A DNA stretch of 64,000 nucleotides, taken from JAFLCL01 sp039809495 (GTDB lineage Bacteria > Myxococcota_A > Polyangia > Polyangiales > Sandaracinaceae). Under the pieces are notes generated by a model, which had not been told where the DNA came from, did not search any database, and saw nothing but the letters and a program-made list of their open reading frames with translations. How positions within the stretch are numbered: the stretch's first letter is position 1; every line of letters starts with the position of its first letter. Made by a program: the position numbers and the translations under genes. The DNA lies in NCBI GenBank assembly GCA_039809495.1, contig JBDHVC010000001.1, forward strand, positions 224,240 to 288,239, in the 5' to 3' direction. Positions 25,852 to 36,436 of this stretch are shown here, piece by piece.

Positions 25852-26597
25852 CAGCCGAGCTCCGCGAGGCGGCGCACGGCCGCGCCGAAATCGATCGCGC
25901 CTTCATAGAGCGCGCGCCCCGACACGGCCGCGCGGATCCCCCTTCGCGCGAGCGCCTCGAGGTCGCCGAGCGTCGCGATCCCGCCCGACGCGATGACGGT
26001 CGCGCGGACCTCCGCCTGGAGGGCGGCCGTCGCCTCGATCGCCGGCCCCGTCCGCATCCCGTCGCGCTCGATGTCCGTGAACAGGATCGCGGCGACGCCC
26101 CACGCGTCGCAGCCACGCGCCACGTCGTGGACGGCCCGCCCGCTCCCCTCGCGCCAGCCGGCGATCTGGATCTCACCCCCGCGAGCGTCGAGCGCCGCGA
26201 CGACGCTCGCGGATCGCTCCCGCGCGAGCCCCGCCACCCACGCGGGCTCACGGATCACCGCCGTCCCCACGACGACGCGCGCGGCCCCCGCGTCGAGCCA
26301 GCGTCGCCCCACCTCCGCGTCGCGGATCCCACCGCCGACCTGCACCGCCAGCGACGTCTCACGGACGATCCGCTCGACGAGCGCGTGCTGCGAGCTCGCG
26401 CCTCGGATCGCGTCTCCCCGGGTCCGCGCCCCCTCGAGATCGACGACGTGCAGCCGCGTCGCGCCCGCGTCGCGGAAGCGGCGCGCCTCCTCGATCGCGT
26501 CGTCCGCGTAGACCGTCACCCGCTCGTAGTCGCCGCGCTCGAGGCGGACGACGCGCCCCTCGAGCAGATCGATCGCCGGGATGAGCTCGAGCGTCAT
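25851..26597 (-). CDS. hisA: ProFAR isomerase
   Basis: HisA isomerises ProFAR to PRFAR in histidine synthesis. 248 aa TIM barrel with LIPAIDLLEGRVVRL (catalytic Asp 10), LHVVDLEGART, VQVGGGIRD, VVVGTAVI, LFTDIERDGMRTG (second catalytic Asp) and TVIASGGIATL. It overlaps hisH by 4 nt (ATGA) and hisF by a shared TGATG. Confidence 0.97.
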   Translation of the reverse strand: MTLELIPAIDLLEGRVVRLERGDYERVTVYADDAIEEARRFRDAGATRLHVVDLEGARTRGDAIRGASSQHALVERIVRETSLAVQVGGGIRDAEVGRRWLDAGAARVVVGTAVIREPAWVAGLARERSASVVAALDARGGEIQIAGWREGSGRAVHDVARGCDAWGVAAILFTDIERDGMRTGPAIEATAALQAEVRATVIASGGIATLGDLEALARRGIRAAVSGRALYEGAIDFGAAVRRLAELG

Positions 26598-27223
26598 GGG
26601 CCACCTCGTACGAACGCCTCGAGCACCAGCGCGCCCGAGCGCGCGGACTTCTCGGGATGGAACTGGAGCGCGAGGACGTTGTCCCGCGCGACCCCCGCGA
26701 CCAAGGGCTCACCATACTCGGCCGTCGCGACGATCACGGAGGGATCGCTCGGGACCGCGTGGTAGGCGTGGACGAAGTAGAACCACGCCGCGGCCGGGAG
26801 CATCGGGTGCGCGCTCCGGACCTCGTTCCAGCCCATGTGGGGCACCTTGCGACGCTCCGAGCGCCCGCGTGGGCTCGCGATGGAGAGGCCGTCCCGGAGG
26901 CGAGCGACGCTCCCCCCGAAGACACCGAGCCCTGGGCGTCCCGGCGCCTCTTCGCTCTCGTCGAAGAGGATCTGGAGGCCGAGGCAGAGGCCGAGGTAGG
27001 GCCGGCCGGAGGCGATGAGGGCGCGCGTCGCCGCGCCGATCGGGCCCGCCATCGCGCTCGCCGCGTCCGCGAAGTGCCCCTGCCCCGGCACGACGAGCCG
27101 CTCGGCCTTCGCGATCCGCTCGGGCTCGCTCGAGACCTCGACGCTCGCCCCGGCGCGCTCGAGCGCCCGCGCGACGCTCCTCAGGTTCCCGACGCCGAGA
27201 TCCGCGACGACGACCTGCCTCAT
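26594..27223 (-). CDS. hisH: Imidazole glycerol phosphate synthase, glutamine amidotransferase subunit
   Basis: HisH hydrolyses glutamine and channels ammonia to HisF. 209 aa class I amidotransferase: DLGVGNLRSVARALERAG, VVPGQGHFADA, nucleophile Cys in YLGLCLGLQILF, VPHMGWNEV, and the His/Glu pair in VLALQFHPEKS. It overlaps hisB and hisA by 4 nt each. Confidence 0.97.
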   Translation of the reverse strand: MRQVVVADLGVGNLRSVARALERAGASVEVSSEPERIAKAERLVVPGQGHFADAASAMAGPIGAATRALIASGRPYLGLCLGLQILFDESEEAPGRPGLGVFGGSVARLRDGLSIASPRGRSERRKVPHMGWNEVRSAHPMLPAAAWFYFVHAYHAVPSDPSVIVATAEYGEPLVAGVARDNVLALQFHPEKSARSGALVLEAFVRGGP

Positions 27224-27816
27224 CCGACGAGCGTCCCCTTCGTCGAGGGGACGGCCCCGCCCGCGCGTGGGTCGAGCTCCGTGGCGGCGCGCAGCGCGCG
27301 CGCGAACGCCTTGAAGCAGACCTCGACGATGTGGTGGAGGTTCTCGCCTCGATGCAGCTCGAGGTGAAGGTTCACGCGGGCGCTCCGCGCGAACGCCTCG
27401 AAGAAGACCTCCGCGAGCTCGACGTCGAAGTCGCCCACCTTCGCCTTCGGCAAGGGCACCTCGAAGACGAAGAACGGGCGCCCCGAGAGATCGACGGTGC
27501 AGCTCGCGCGCGCCTCGTCCATCGGCAGGGTCGCGTGCCCGTAGCGGCGAATGCCGCGCCGCTCGCCCAGCGCGTCGGCGAACGCCCGGCCGATCACGAT
27601 GCCCAGATCCTCGGTCGTGTGGTGGCCGTCGATCTCCACGTCCCCGCTCGCCTCGACGCGCAGATCGAAGAGGCCGTGTCGCGCGAGCTGCGCGATCATG
27701 TGGGAGAGGAACGGGATCGGGGTGCTGATCCGGCCGTCGCCGACGCCGTCGAGATCGAGTTCCACCTCGATCCTCGTCTCGTCGGTCTCGCGCCTGTGGC
27801 TGGCTCGCCGCGTCAT
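27220..27816 (-). CDS. hisB: Imidazoleglycerol-phosphate dehydratase
   Basis: HisB (dehydratase only, no phosphatase domain) removes water from IGP. 198 aa with metal-binding signatures MIAQLARHGLFDL and DGHHTTEDLGIVIGRAF, and the second set LHLELHRGENLHHIVEVCFKAFARAL. The ATG at 27816 gives the usual start TRRASHRRETDETRIEV. A frame reaching 27852 exists but adds 12 unlike residues. First gene of hisB-hisH-hisA-hisF. TAGGGT, preceded by TG (extended -10), lies 7 nt upstream, so the his transcript may be leaderless. Confidence 0.96.
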   Translation of the reverse strand: MTRRASHRRETDETRIEVELDLDGVGDGRISTPIPFLSHMIAQLARHGLFDLRVEASGDVEIDGHHTTEDLGIVIGRAFADALGERRGIRRYGHATLPMDEARASCTVDLSGRPFFVFEVPLPKAKVGDFDVELAEVFFEAFARSARVNLHLELHRGENLHHIVEVCFKAFARALRAATELDPRAGGAVPSTKGTLVG

Positions 27817-27823
27817 GAGCCCG

Positions 27824-27829
27824 ACCCTA
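27824..27829 (-). promoter_or_regulatory. Candidate extended -10 box of the his operon
   Basis: TGCTAGGGT on the minus strand: TG one base before TAGGGT, which ends 7 nt upstream of hisB ATG. It sits in the 124-nt gap behind the J-protein gene. No -35 needed for extended -10 promoters, and none seen. Confidence 0.4.
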
Positions 27830-27940
27830 GCAGGGCGGCGCGAAACGCCCATCGACGACGCCCGCGGCGCGGACGAGCGCCCGCTGGGGCCGCGCCCGGA
27901 GCCGCGGCGCGCTCGCGCGTCGAGAGCGGCGTGGCTGGGC

Positions 27941-28426
27941 TCATCTCTTCATCGCCTCGAGGAGCGCCTCGTAGCGACGCCGAAGGGGCTCGTTGTCGGG
28001 CTCGTAGCGGAGCGCAAGCTCGAAATTGAGCTTCGCCTGTGACGACGCGCCGCGCCTCTCCGCGTCGAGCGCCTTCTGGACGAACGGCAGCGCGCGGGGC
28101 GTTCGAGCACGCACCTCCGCGTCCGAGCCGACCGGCGCGCGCGCCGCCGTCGCCGGCGGCTCCTCGTAGCGGAGCTTGCCGCCCTCGACGAGCGCGTCGT
28201 AGCGCCTGCGCTGCTCGGGCTGCGTGAGGACCCGGTAGGCCTCCGCCCCGCGCCGGTAGATCTGCGCGGCGCGCTCTTGCAGCTCGGGAGGGGCGCTCGC
28301 GTGACGATCGGGGTGGTAGCGCCTCGCGAAGTCGTGGAACGCCTCGCGGATACGCTCGGTCGACGCGCTCGGCTCGACGCGGAGCAGCTCGTAGTAGTCG
28401 AGGAGATCCAGCCTGTCGTCCGCCAC
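27941..28426 (-). CDS. J-domain co-chaperone, partner of the adjacent DnaK
   Basis: 161 aa. J domain at about 8-75 with the HPD motif at 38-40 (ARRYHPDRHA) and YYELLRVEPSAS in front. A C-terminal helical section (LPFVQKALDAERRG...AKLNFELALRYEPDNEPLRRR) looks like a TPR pair. There is no Gly/Phe region, zinc domain or substrate-binding barrel, so it is a specialised J-protein, not DnaJ. The GTG at 28426 has GGGAGGA about 6 nt upstream. It lies 22 nt behind the unusual DnaK gene. Confidence 0.9.
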   Translation of the reverse strand: MADDRLDLLDYYELLRVEPSASTERIREAFHDFARRYHPDRHASAPPELQERAAQIYRRGAEAYRVLTQPEQRRRYDALVEGGKLRYEEPPATAARAPVGSDAEVRARTPRALPFVQKALDAERRGASSQAKLNFELALRYEPDNEPLRRRYEALLEAMKR

Positions 28427-28448
28427 CTCGATTCCTCCCGGCCAGCGC

Positions 28449-30644
28449 TCAGGCGCCGAGCGCCTGGCTCTGACGCTCGCGCATCCGCTCGATCTCCGCC
28501 TCCGAGACGTCGCCGACGAGCTGAATCCGCGTCGACTGCACGCGCCCCGACGCGATGTCCCTCGCGCTGACCGCGAGCGTCCCGTTCGCATCCATCACGA
28601 AGGTGACCGCGACCTGCGCCTGCCCGCGACGCTCCGATCGCAGCCCGCCCAGGATCACCTCGCCGAGCAGCTCGTTCTCCTCGAGCCGGCGCGACTCGCC
28701 CTGCACGATGCGCACGCAGACCTCGCTCTGCCCATCGCTCGCCGTCGTGAAGACCCGCGTCTGCTCGACCGGGATCGCCGCGTTCCGACGGACGATCACC
28801 TCGCAGTAGCCGCCGACGGTCTCGACCCCGAGGGTGTGCGGGGTGACGTCGAGCAGGAGCGGCATCATCCCTCCGCGGCCGACGATCTCGCCCGCGTCGG
28901 CGACGGGAGGGGCCGCGAAGGGCGGCGAGGAGCGCGCGCCGAGCGACGGCGCGAGCGCCGGCGCGTCGCCGAAGGGTGCGGCGCTCGAGGGCACGTCGTC
29001 GAAGAGGCTCGGGAGCGGCTCGAGCGGCGTGGGGAGGGGGAGCGGCGCCGGGGCGCCGCCCGCGGGCCCGAGCGGGGTCGGGTACGCCGGCGGCGCGACC
29101 GCGTCGGCATCGTGCCCACGCGCCGCGCGATCCTCGGCGCCCCCCATCGCGACCCCCACCGCGACGATAGGAGCCCGCTCCACGCTCGGTCCCGCCTGAG
29201 CCGTGGGCGGGGGAGCCACCGCTGGCGCCTGCGCAAGCGGACGCGGCGCGCGGAGCGGCGGCGGCACCGAGCGCGTCGACGCCGGCGGCGCGCTCGGGCT
29301 CGGCGGCGCGGGCCGAGGCAGCGGAGGAGGCGGCGGCCTCGGCGCGAACGCCGGCTGCTTCGGCCGCGCGGCGGCGATCTCCTCGACGATCGCGTGGCGT
29401 CGCGCGCGGCGCTCGGGCTCGGCGAGCGCGGCCTTGCGGAGCGCGACGCGCGCGAGCGGCTTGCTCGGCGGGAGCGAGCCGCGATCCGCTCGAAGGACGT
29501 AGCCCTGGAGCGCGGCCCCCTGCGCGACGACGAGATCGGGATCGATGCTCACCCGCGGCTCGAGGCCGAAGTAGTGCTTCACCATCGAGCGCACGAGCGG
29601 CATGCGCGTCGAGCCTCCGACGAGGATGACGCCGTCGAGCTGTGTCGCCGTGATGCCGGCCGTCTTGAACGCCGCGTCGCAGACGATCAGCGTGCGCTCG
29701 ATGAGCGGCCGCGCGAGGTTCTCGAGGGCCGCGCGCGAGAGGCTGAAGGTCAGATCGAGGGACTGCCCGCCCGCGCCGTGGGCGAGCTCCTCGATCCGGA
29801 CGTGGACCTCGGGCTCCGTCGTGAGCTGGCACTTGGACCACTCGGCCGCCGCGGTGAGCCGCTCGAACGCCTGCGGATCGGCGCGCGGATCGAAGCGATG
29901 GTGCGCGAGGAAGGCGTTCGCCATCTCCTCCGCGACGAGGAGGTCGACGTCGTCACCGCCGAGGAAGGTGTCGCCGGCCGTCCCGATCACCTCGAAGATC
30001 CCGTCCGTGAGCTCGAGCAGCGTGACGTCGAACGTGCCGCCCCCGAAGTCGTAGATCGCCAGCCGCTCGCGGCGCGCGCCCGCCCCACCTTGGCCGTAGC
30101 CGTACGCGAGCGCCGCGGCCGTCGGCTCGTTGAGGATCCGCAACACCTCGAGCCCAGCGACCTTCCCCGCCGCCTTCGTCGCCGCGCGCTGCAGCTCGTT
30201 GAAGTTCGCGGGCACCGTGATGACCGCGCGCGAACACTCCTCGCCGATCGCCTGCTCGGCGATCTGCCGCACCTCCCGCAGCACGAAGGCGCTGATCTCG
30301 GGGAGCGAGAAGGTCTGCCCCCGCGCGCACACCGCGACGCCGTGGTTCGGCCCCTCGACGATGTCGAACGCGAAGCGCGAGCGCGCCCGCGCGACCTCCT
30401 CGGAGTCGAAGGGCCGACCGATCAGCCGCTTGACGGAGTAGATCGTGTTCTTCGCGTCGATCAGGCGCCGCTCGCGCGCGGGGTAGCCGACGAGGACGTC
30501 GCCCTGCGGATGGAACGAGACCACCGAGGGGACGAGGCGGTTGCCCTCCGCGTCCGCGAGCACGCGGACCCGCGTTCCGTCGGCGAGGCCGACGGCCGAG
30601 TTGGTCGTCCCGAGGTCGATCCCGAGCACGCGCTCCGAAGTCAT
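28449..30644 (-). CDS. Hsp70/DnaK-family protein with a 200-residue Pro-rich insert and no lid
   Basis: 731 aa. ATPase domain 1-387 is intact: GIDLGTTNSAVGL (8-20), VPANFNELQRAATK, NEPTAAALAYGYG, IYDFGGGTFDV, ILVGGSTRMPLV. Residues 388-592 are low-complexity Pro/Ala/Ser. Then a beta substrate-binding domain (593-712) starts PLLLDVTPHTLGVET and ends with the ARDIASGRVQSTRIQL strand. The alpha lid is reduced to about 20 residues. In normal DnaK the linker between the domains is about 10 residues. With the J-protein next door it forms a specialised chaperone pair; the client is unknown. Confidence 0.93.
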   Translation of the reverse strand: MTSERVLGIDLGTTNSAVGLADGTRVRVLADAEGNRLVPSVVSFHPQGDVLVGYPARERRLIDAKNTIYSVKRLIGRPFDSEEVARARSRFAFDIVEGPNHGVAVCARGQTFSLPEISAFVLREVRQIAEQAIGEECSRAVITVPANFNELQRAATKAAGKVAGLEVLRILNEPTAAALAYGYGQGGAGARRERLAIYDFGGGTFDVTLLELTDGIFEVIGTAGDTFLGGDDVDLLVAEEMANAFLAHHRFDPRADPQAFERLTAAAEWSKCQLTTEPEVHVRIEELAHGAGGQSLDLTFSLSRAALENLARPLIERTLIVCDAAFKTAGITATQLDGVILVGGSTRMPLVRSMVKHYFGLEPRVSIDPDLVVAQGAALQGYVLRADRGSLPPSKPLARVALRKAALAEPERRARRHAIVEEIAAARPKQPAFAPRPPPPPLPRPAPPSPSAPPASTRSVPPPLRAPRPLAQAPAVAPPPTAQAGPSVERAPIVAVGVAMGGAEDRAARGHDADAVAPPAYPTPLGPAGGAPAPLPLPTPLEPLPSLFDDVPSSAAPFGDAPALAPSLGARSSPPFAAPPVADAGEIVGRGGMMPLLLDVTPHTLGVETVGGYCEVIVRRNAAIPVEQTRVFTTASDGQSEVCVRIVQGESRRLEENELLGEVILGGLRSERRGQAQVAVTFVMDANGTLAVSARDIASGRVQSTRIQLVGDVSEAEIERMRERQSQALGA

Positions 30645-30678
30645 CGTCCGATCCCGAGCGTATCGAAGTCGCCGGCGT

Positions 30679-30843
30679 TCATCGACCCTCCGATCGAAGC
30701 GCGGCCTCGACGTGATCGAGCTCGCGATCGATCCAGCGGCTCACCTGCGCGGGGAGCGCCCACACCCAGCCGTGGGCCGCGGACGTGAATTGCCGACGCA
30801 CGTGATCGCGCACCTCGGCCGAGCGCGCGATCGGCGACGTCAT
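30679..30843 (-). CDS. Possible 54-aa protein between gyrA and dnaK-like gene
   Basis: ATG at 30843 to TGA; 54 residues with W27, W29 and W37 and two amphipathic helices (EVRDHVRRQFTSAAHG; PAQVSRWIDRELDHVEAAL). It starts 12 nt after the gyrA stop and ends 34 nt before the dnaK-like ATG. AGG precedes the start but too close for a normal ribosome-binding site. Composition is more protein-like than the alternative frames in this gap. Function unknown; possibly a small helper of the chaperone pair. Confidence 0.45.
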   Translation of the reverse strand: MTSPIARSAEVRDHVRRQFTSAAHGWVWALPAQVSRWIDRELDHVEAALRSEGR

Positions 30844-30855
30844 CACCTCGTGCGC

Positions 30856-33561
<2,706 letters not shown>

Positions 33562-33779
33562 CTTCCTTGAGCTCCTCGAGCGCCCACGCGGCGTGCTGCC
33601 GGGCGGAGGCGGCGGCACGCTATCACACGCGCCACGGCCGCTCACGCGCGCGTGTGCGCGCGTACGAGGCCCGCGGCCAGCGCCAACCGAGTTGACGCTC
33701 CGGGTCGCCGCGCCGCTCGAACCCCCGATTTCGCTCGCGAGGCCCGCTCCTTGCTGTCACGGTTCTCGAAGGAGCCAGC

Positions 33780-34121
33780 ATGCCTCGCGCCGCCCGCCTC
33801 ACGGCCACCCTCCTCCTCCTCGCTCTCGTCGCCGCGTCCGAGGGCTGCTTCGGGCCGACGCTCCCGCTCCCGCCGCCGACGGCGCTCGTCTCCGCGCCCG
33901 CGGCGGACGGCTTCGTCGAGATCCGAGGGAGCGCGCTCGCCGACGCCTATGTCCTCGCGCTCGACCTCGATCGCGACGAGGGCGTGATCGGCCGCGCCAG
34001 CGGGGTGGGCGACTATCGGCTCCGCGTCCAGGCCGCCTCCGGCGAGACGATCGAGATCTGGCAGATGGCCGGCACCGACGGCGGCCAACACACCACCGTG
34101 GTCGTCCCCGACGCGCCCTGA
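33780..34121 (+). CDS. Small lipoprotein
   Basis: 113 aa. Hydrophobic signal (TATLLLLALVAAS) with C23 as the likely lipidated residue, although the -1 to -3 residues (S-E-G) are less usual than LAG. The mature beta-rich domain (VEIRGSALADAYVLALDLDRDEG...YRLRVQAASGETIEIWQMAG) looks like a single Ig/carboxypeptidase-regulatory-like fold. AAGGAG lies 5 nt before the ATG. It is divergent from gyrA across a 218-nt gap. Confidence 0.8.
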   Translation: MPRAARLTATLLLLALVAASEGCFGPTLPLPPPTALVSAPAADGFVEIRGSALADAYVLALDLDRDEGVIGRASGVGDYRLRVQAASGETIEIWQMAGTDGGQHTTVVVPDAP

Positions 34122-34165
34122 TCGCCGCGCTCGACGCGCCGCGGACGTGCCGCTGCTCGAGGACT

Positions 34166-34193
34166 CGCCCCCACCGAAGACAGGTGGGGGGCG
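34166..34193 (+). terminator. GC hairpin after the small lipoprotein gene
   Basis: CGCCCCCACC/GGTGGGGGGCG around GAAGACA (8 bp plus two more across a bulged G). A run of seven T starts 8 nt later, at 34202, which is farther than usual for an intrinsic terminator. Confidence 0.4.
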
Positions 34194-34206
34194 AAGATGC
34201 GTTTTT

Positions 34207-34235
34207 TTGCTCCGGATCCGCACATGTCTTACATG
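34207..34235 (+). promoter_or_regulatory. Candidate promoter of the SPOR-protein gene
   Basis: TTGCTC, 17-nt spacer, TACATG, inside a locally AT-richer stretch. The -10 lies 36 nt before the ATG at 34272, leaving room for the GGAGG ribosome-binding site at 34262-34266. Confidence 0.3.
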
Positions 34236-34271
34236 ACCGTACAGGTGGTCCTCGAACCCCTGGAGGAAGTC

Positions 34272-35084
34272 ATGGACGGCGCGATGCGAGACCTGAACCT
34301 CATCCGCGAAGAGGCCGACGAGCGCGACGGAACGCTCCAGCGTTGGGGCCTCTACGGGATCGCCTTGGGGATGACGAGCCTCCTCATCGTGGCCTTGTGC
34401 TTCCAGCTCGCCCCCGCGGGGAGCCCCGAGCCGAGCGCCGACGCGAGCGATCCGCTGAGCCGCCTCGACGCGATCGCGCGCCTCGATCGCGTCGAGGCGC
34501 CCGAGGCCGCGCCCGCTCCCGTCGTGGACCGCGTCGCGCTGAGCTTCCCCGAGCAGCTCACCGAGGATCCGCCGGAGATCGCGGCGGCACTCGCGGCCGC
34601 GGCGGCCGAGGCGGCTCACCTCGATCCCCTCCCCTACGACGAGGCCCCGGCTCCGCCCGCGATCCTGCCGGCGCCGGCGCCGGTGCCCGTCCAGGTCGCC
34701 CACATCCCGGAGATGCTCCCCGCCGCCGTGGCGGCGACCGAGGGGGACGCGATCGTCCGCGCCGCGCGCACCGACGCCCTCGTCCAGAGCGCGTTCCCGA
34801 GCGCCCGCGTGACGGACGTGGCGCGCGAGGGCCACGACGGGGACATCACCATCCAGGTGATCTCGTACGACAGCCCCGACGGCGCGCAGGCGTTCGCGGA
34901 GGGGCTGCGCGCGCGTGGCCACCGCGCCTTCGTCATGCAAGCCGAGGTGGAGGGGCGCGGGACGATGTTTCGCGTGCGCATCGGCCCCTTCGAGACGATG
35001 GCCGAGGCGAACGCGTATCGGCGCCGCTTCGAGCAGAGCGAGCACATGAACACGATCGTCGTGAGGCGGCGCGAGCCTCGCTGA
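34272..35084 (+). CDS. SPOR-domain inner-membrane protein
   Basis: 270 aa: short cytosolic part, one transmembrane helix (WGLYGIALGMTSLLIVAL, about 25-47), a Pro/Ala/Glu periplasmic linker, and a C-terminal SPOR domain (about 185-268) with IQVISYDSPDGAQAFAEGLR, AFVMQAEVEGRGTMFRVRIG and PFETMAEANAYRRRFE. SPOR domains bind septal peptidoglycan stripped of stem peptides, so a division-site role is likely. I chose the ATG at 34272: GGAGG ends 5 nt before it, and codons upstream lack the G/C third-position bias. The stop begins repeat copy C. Confidence 0.9.
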   Translation: MDGAMRDLNLIREEADERDGTLQRWGLYGIALGMTSLLIVALCFQLAPAGSPEPSADASDPLSRLDAIARLDRVEAPEAAPAPVVDRVALSFPEQLTEDPPEIAAALAAAAAEAAHLDPLPYDEAPAPPAILPAPAPVPVQVAHIPEMLPAAVAATEGDAIVRAARTDALVQSAFPSARVTDVAREGHDGDITIQVISYDSPDGAQAFAEGLRARGHRAFVMQAEVEGRGTMFRVRIGPFETMAEANAYRRRFEQSEHMNTIVVRRREPR

Positions 35085-35215
35085 CAGCGCGCCTCGCTCG
35101 ACGAGGTGCGCCCCGCAGAGGCTCGCTGGCTCGGCGGGAGGGAGGCTCACGCCGATCCATTTGGCGTGAGGGAGGGGCTGGGGCAGCCCCTCCGCTGAGG
35201 GCTGTGAGCCCTCGG
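35082..35215 (+). repeat. Intergenic structured repeat, copy C
   Basis: Begins with the SPOR gene's stop codon (TGACAGCGCG), reading rightwards towards pilT. Hairpins: GCG-GCCT/AGGC-CGC near the start; CTCACGCC/GGCGTGAG (35148-35172); GGAGGGGCTG/CAGCCCCTCC with loop GGG (35171-35193); GAGGGCT/AGCCCTC (35197-35213), which replaces the third hairpin of copies B, D and E. Confidence 0.8.
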
Positions 35216-35230
35216 GTCGCCGAGCGAGCC

Positions 35231-35239
35231 TGGTAAGCT
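35231..35239 (+). promoter_or_regulatory. Candidate extended -10 box of pilT
   Basis: TGGTAAGCT: TG one base before TAAGCT, which ends 9 nt before the pilT ATG. No Shine-Dalgarno sequence is visible, so the transcript may be leaderless or have a very short leader. Confidence 0.35.
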
Positions 35240-35248
35240 CGGCTCGAC

Positions 35249-36283
35249 ATGGACGAATCGACGCTCCACTCGCTCCTCCGCAAGGGCCAGCAGTACAACG
35301 CGAGCGACGTGCTCCTGAAGGTCGGGCAGCCCCCGGCCTTCCGCGTCTCGGGCGATCTGCACTACCTCCAGGGCGACAAGCTCCTCCCCCAGCACACCCG
35401 CGACCTCGCCGAGCCGATCATCAAGCGCTCGCGCTACAAGGGCTCGCTCGACGAGCTCCAGGAGCTCGACACGAGCTACTCGGTTCCGGGCGTCGGGCGC
35501 TACCGCGTCAACCTCTACCGACAGCGCGGCACGATCGCGATCGCCATGCGCTCGATCCCGCTCGTCATCCCCAGCTTCGAGACGCTCGGCGTGCCGCCGG
35601 TCGTCGCCTCGTTCGCGACGCTCGAGCGAGGCCTCGTCCTCGTCGTCGGCGCGGCGGGCAACGGCAAGTCGACGACGCTCGCGGCGCTGATCGACGTCAT
35701 CAACCAGACCCGCCGCGTCCACATCGTCACGATCGAGGACCCCGTCGAGTTCCTCCACACGGACGCGCTCGGCGCCGTCTCGCAGCGCGAGGTGGGCATC
35801 GACACGCCGGCCTTCGCGCCCGCGCTGCGCGCCGCGCTCCGCCAGGATCCGGACGTGATCCTCGTCGGCGAGATCCGCGACGAGGAGACGATGGACATCG
35901 CGCTCAAGGCCGCCGAGACGGGGCACCTCGTCCTCTCGACGCTCCACACGCCCGACGTCTCGCGCACGATCGGCCGCGTGCTCGCGCTCGCCGGCGACGC
36001 CGTCCAGGAGACGCGCGAGCGCTTCGCCGACAACCTGAAGGCGATCGTCGCCCAGCGCCTGCTCCCCGCCACCGACGGCGGCATGGTGCTCGCCGCGGAG
36101 ATCCTCGTCGTCACGGGCACGGCGCGCGAGACGCTCCGCAAGCCCGAGGGCAACCCGCCGCTCAAGGACGTGATGGAGCGCGGCGCCCACCCCTACATGA
36201 TGCAGACCTTCGAGATGCACCTGCGCGAGCTGGTGAAGCAGGGGCTCGTGAGCCCCGAGGAGGCGCGCGCGGCGATCGGGTGA
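35249..36283 (+). CDS. pilT: Type IV pilus retraction ATPase PilT
   Basis: PilT powers pilus retraction and twitching/social motility from the cytosolic face of the pilus base. 344 aa: N-terminal PAS-like part (DVLLKVGQPPAFRVSGDL), Walker A GAAGNGKST (134-142), Asp box VTIEDPVEF, Walker B DVILVGEIRDEET and His box TGHLVLSTLHT. The usual Walker A Pro-Thr is replaced by Ala-Ala. The retraction motif AIRNLIRE is not exact here (TARETLRK), so a PilU-like paralogue is possible. No other pilus gene is nearby. Confidence 0.92.
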   Translation: MDESTLHSLLRKGQQYNASDVLLKVGQPPAFRVSGDLHYLQGDKLLPQHTRDLAEPIIKRSRYKGSLDELQELDTSYSVPGVGRYRVNLYRQRGTIAIAMRSIPLVIPSFETLGVPPVVASFATLERGLVLVVGAAGNGKSTTLAALIDVINQTRRVHIVTIEDPVEFLHTDALGAVSQREVGIDTPAFAPALRAALRQDPDVILVGEIRDEETMDIALKAAETGHLVLSTLHTPDVSRTIGRVLALAGDAVQETRERFADNLKAIVAQRLLPATDGGMVLAAEILVVTGTARETLRKPEGNPPLKDVMERGAHPYMMQTFEMHLRELVKQGLVSPEEARAAIG

Positions 36284-36310
36284 GCCTGCCTCCGGCCCGC
36301 CACAGCCCCG

Positions 36311-36436
36311 CTCACGGCACGAATCCCTACCCCTGACTCGTGCTCTCCCTTCCTCGCCGTGGAGGCTTCCAGCCCTCCTCCACGCCGAGCCGGCGCACCC
36401 CGCGTGAGGGATCACGCCGCGCGAGGCGCGCCGTCA
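36311..36436 (-). repeat. Intergenic structured repeat, copy D
   Basis: Lies between convergent pilT and the peptide-transporter ATPase gene and begins, reading leftwards, with the latter's stop (TGACGGCGCG). Hairpin 1 is the best of the family here: 12 bp (GCGCGCCTCGCG/CGCGGGGTGCGC) with two wobbles that pair only on the minus-strand RNA. Hairpin 3 is GCACGAATC/GACTCGTGC (36317-36343), again with one wobble of that polarity. Confidence 0.78.

Noticed and set aside
33562..33779. Clear promoters in the gyrA divergent gap
   Set aside because: GATAGC-like and TTGACG-like strings occur, but no pair with correct spacing could be assigned to either gene.
34197..34271. N-terminal extension of the SPOR protein from the ATG at 34197
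   Set aside because: Codons there lack the G/C third-position bias and the good ribosome-binding site belongs to the ATG at 34272.
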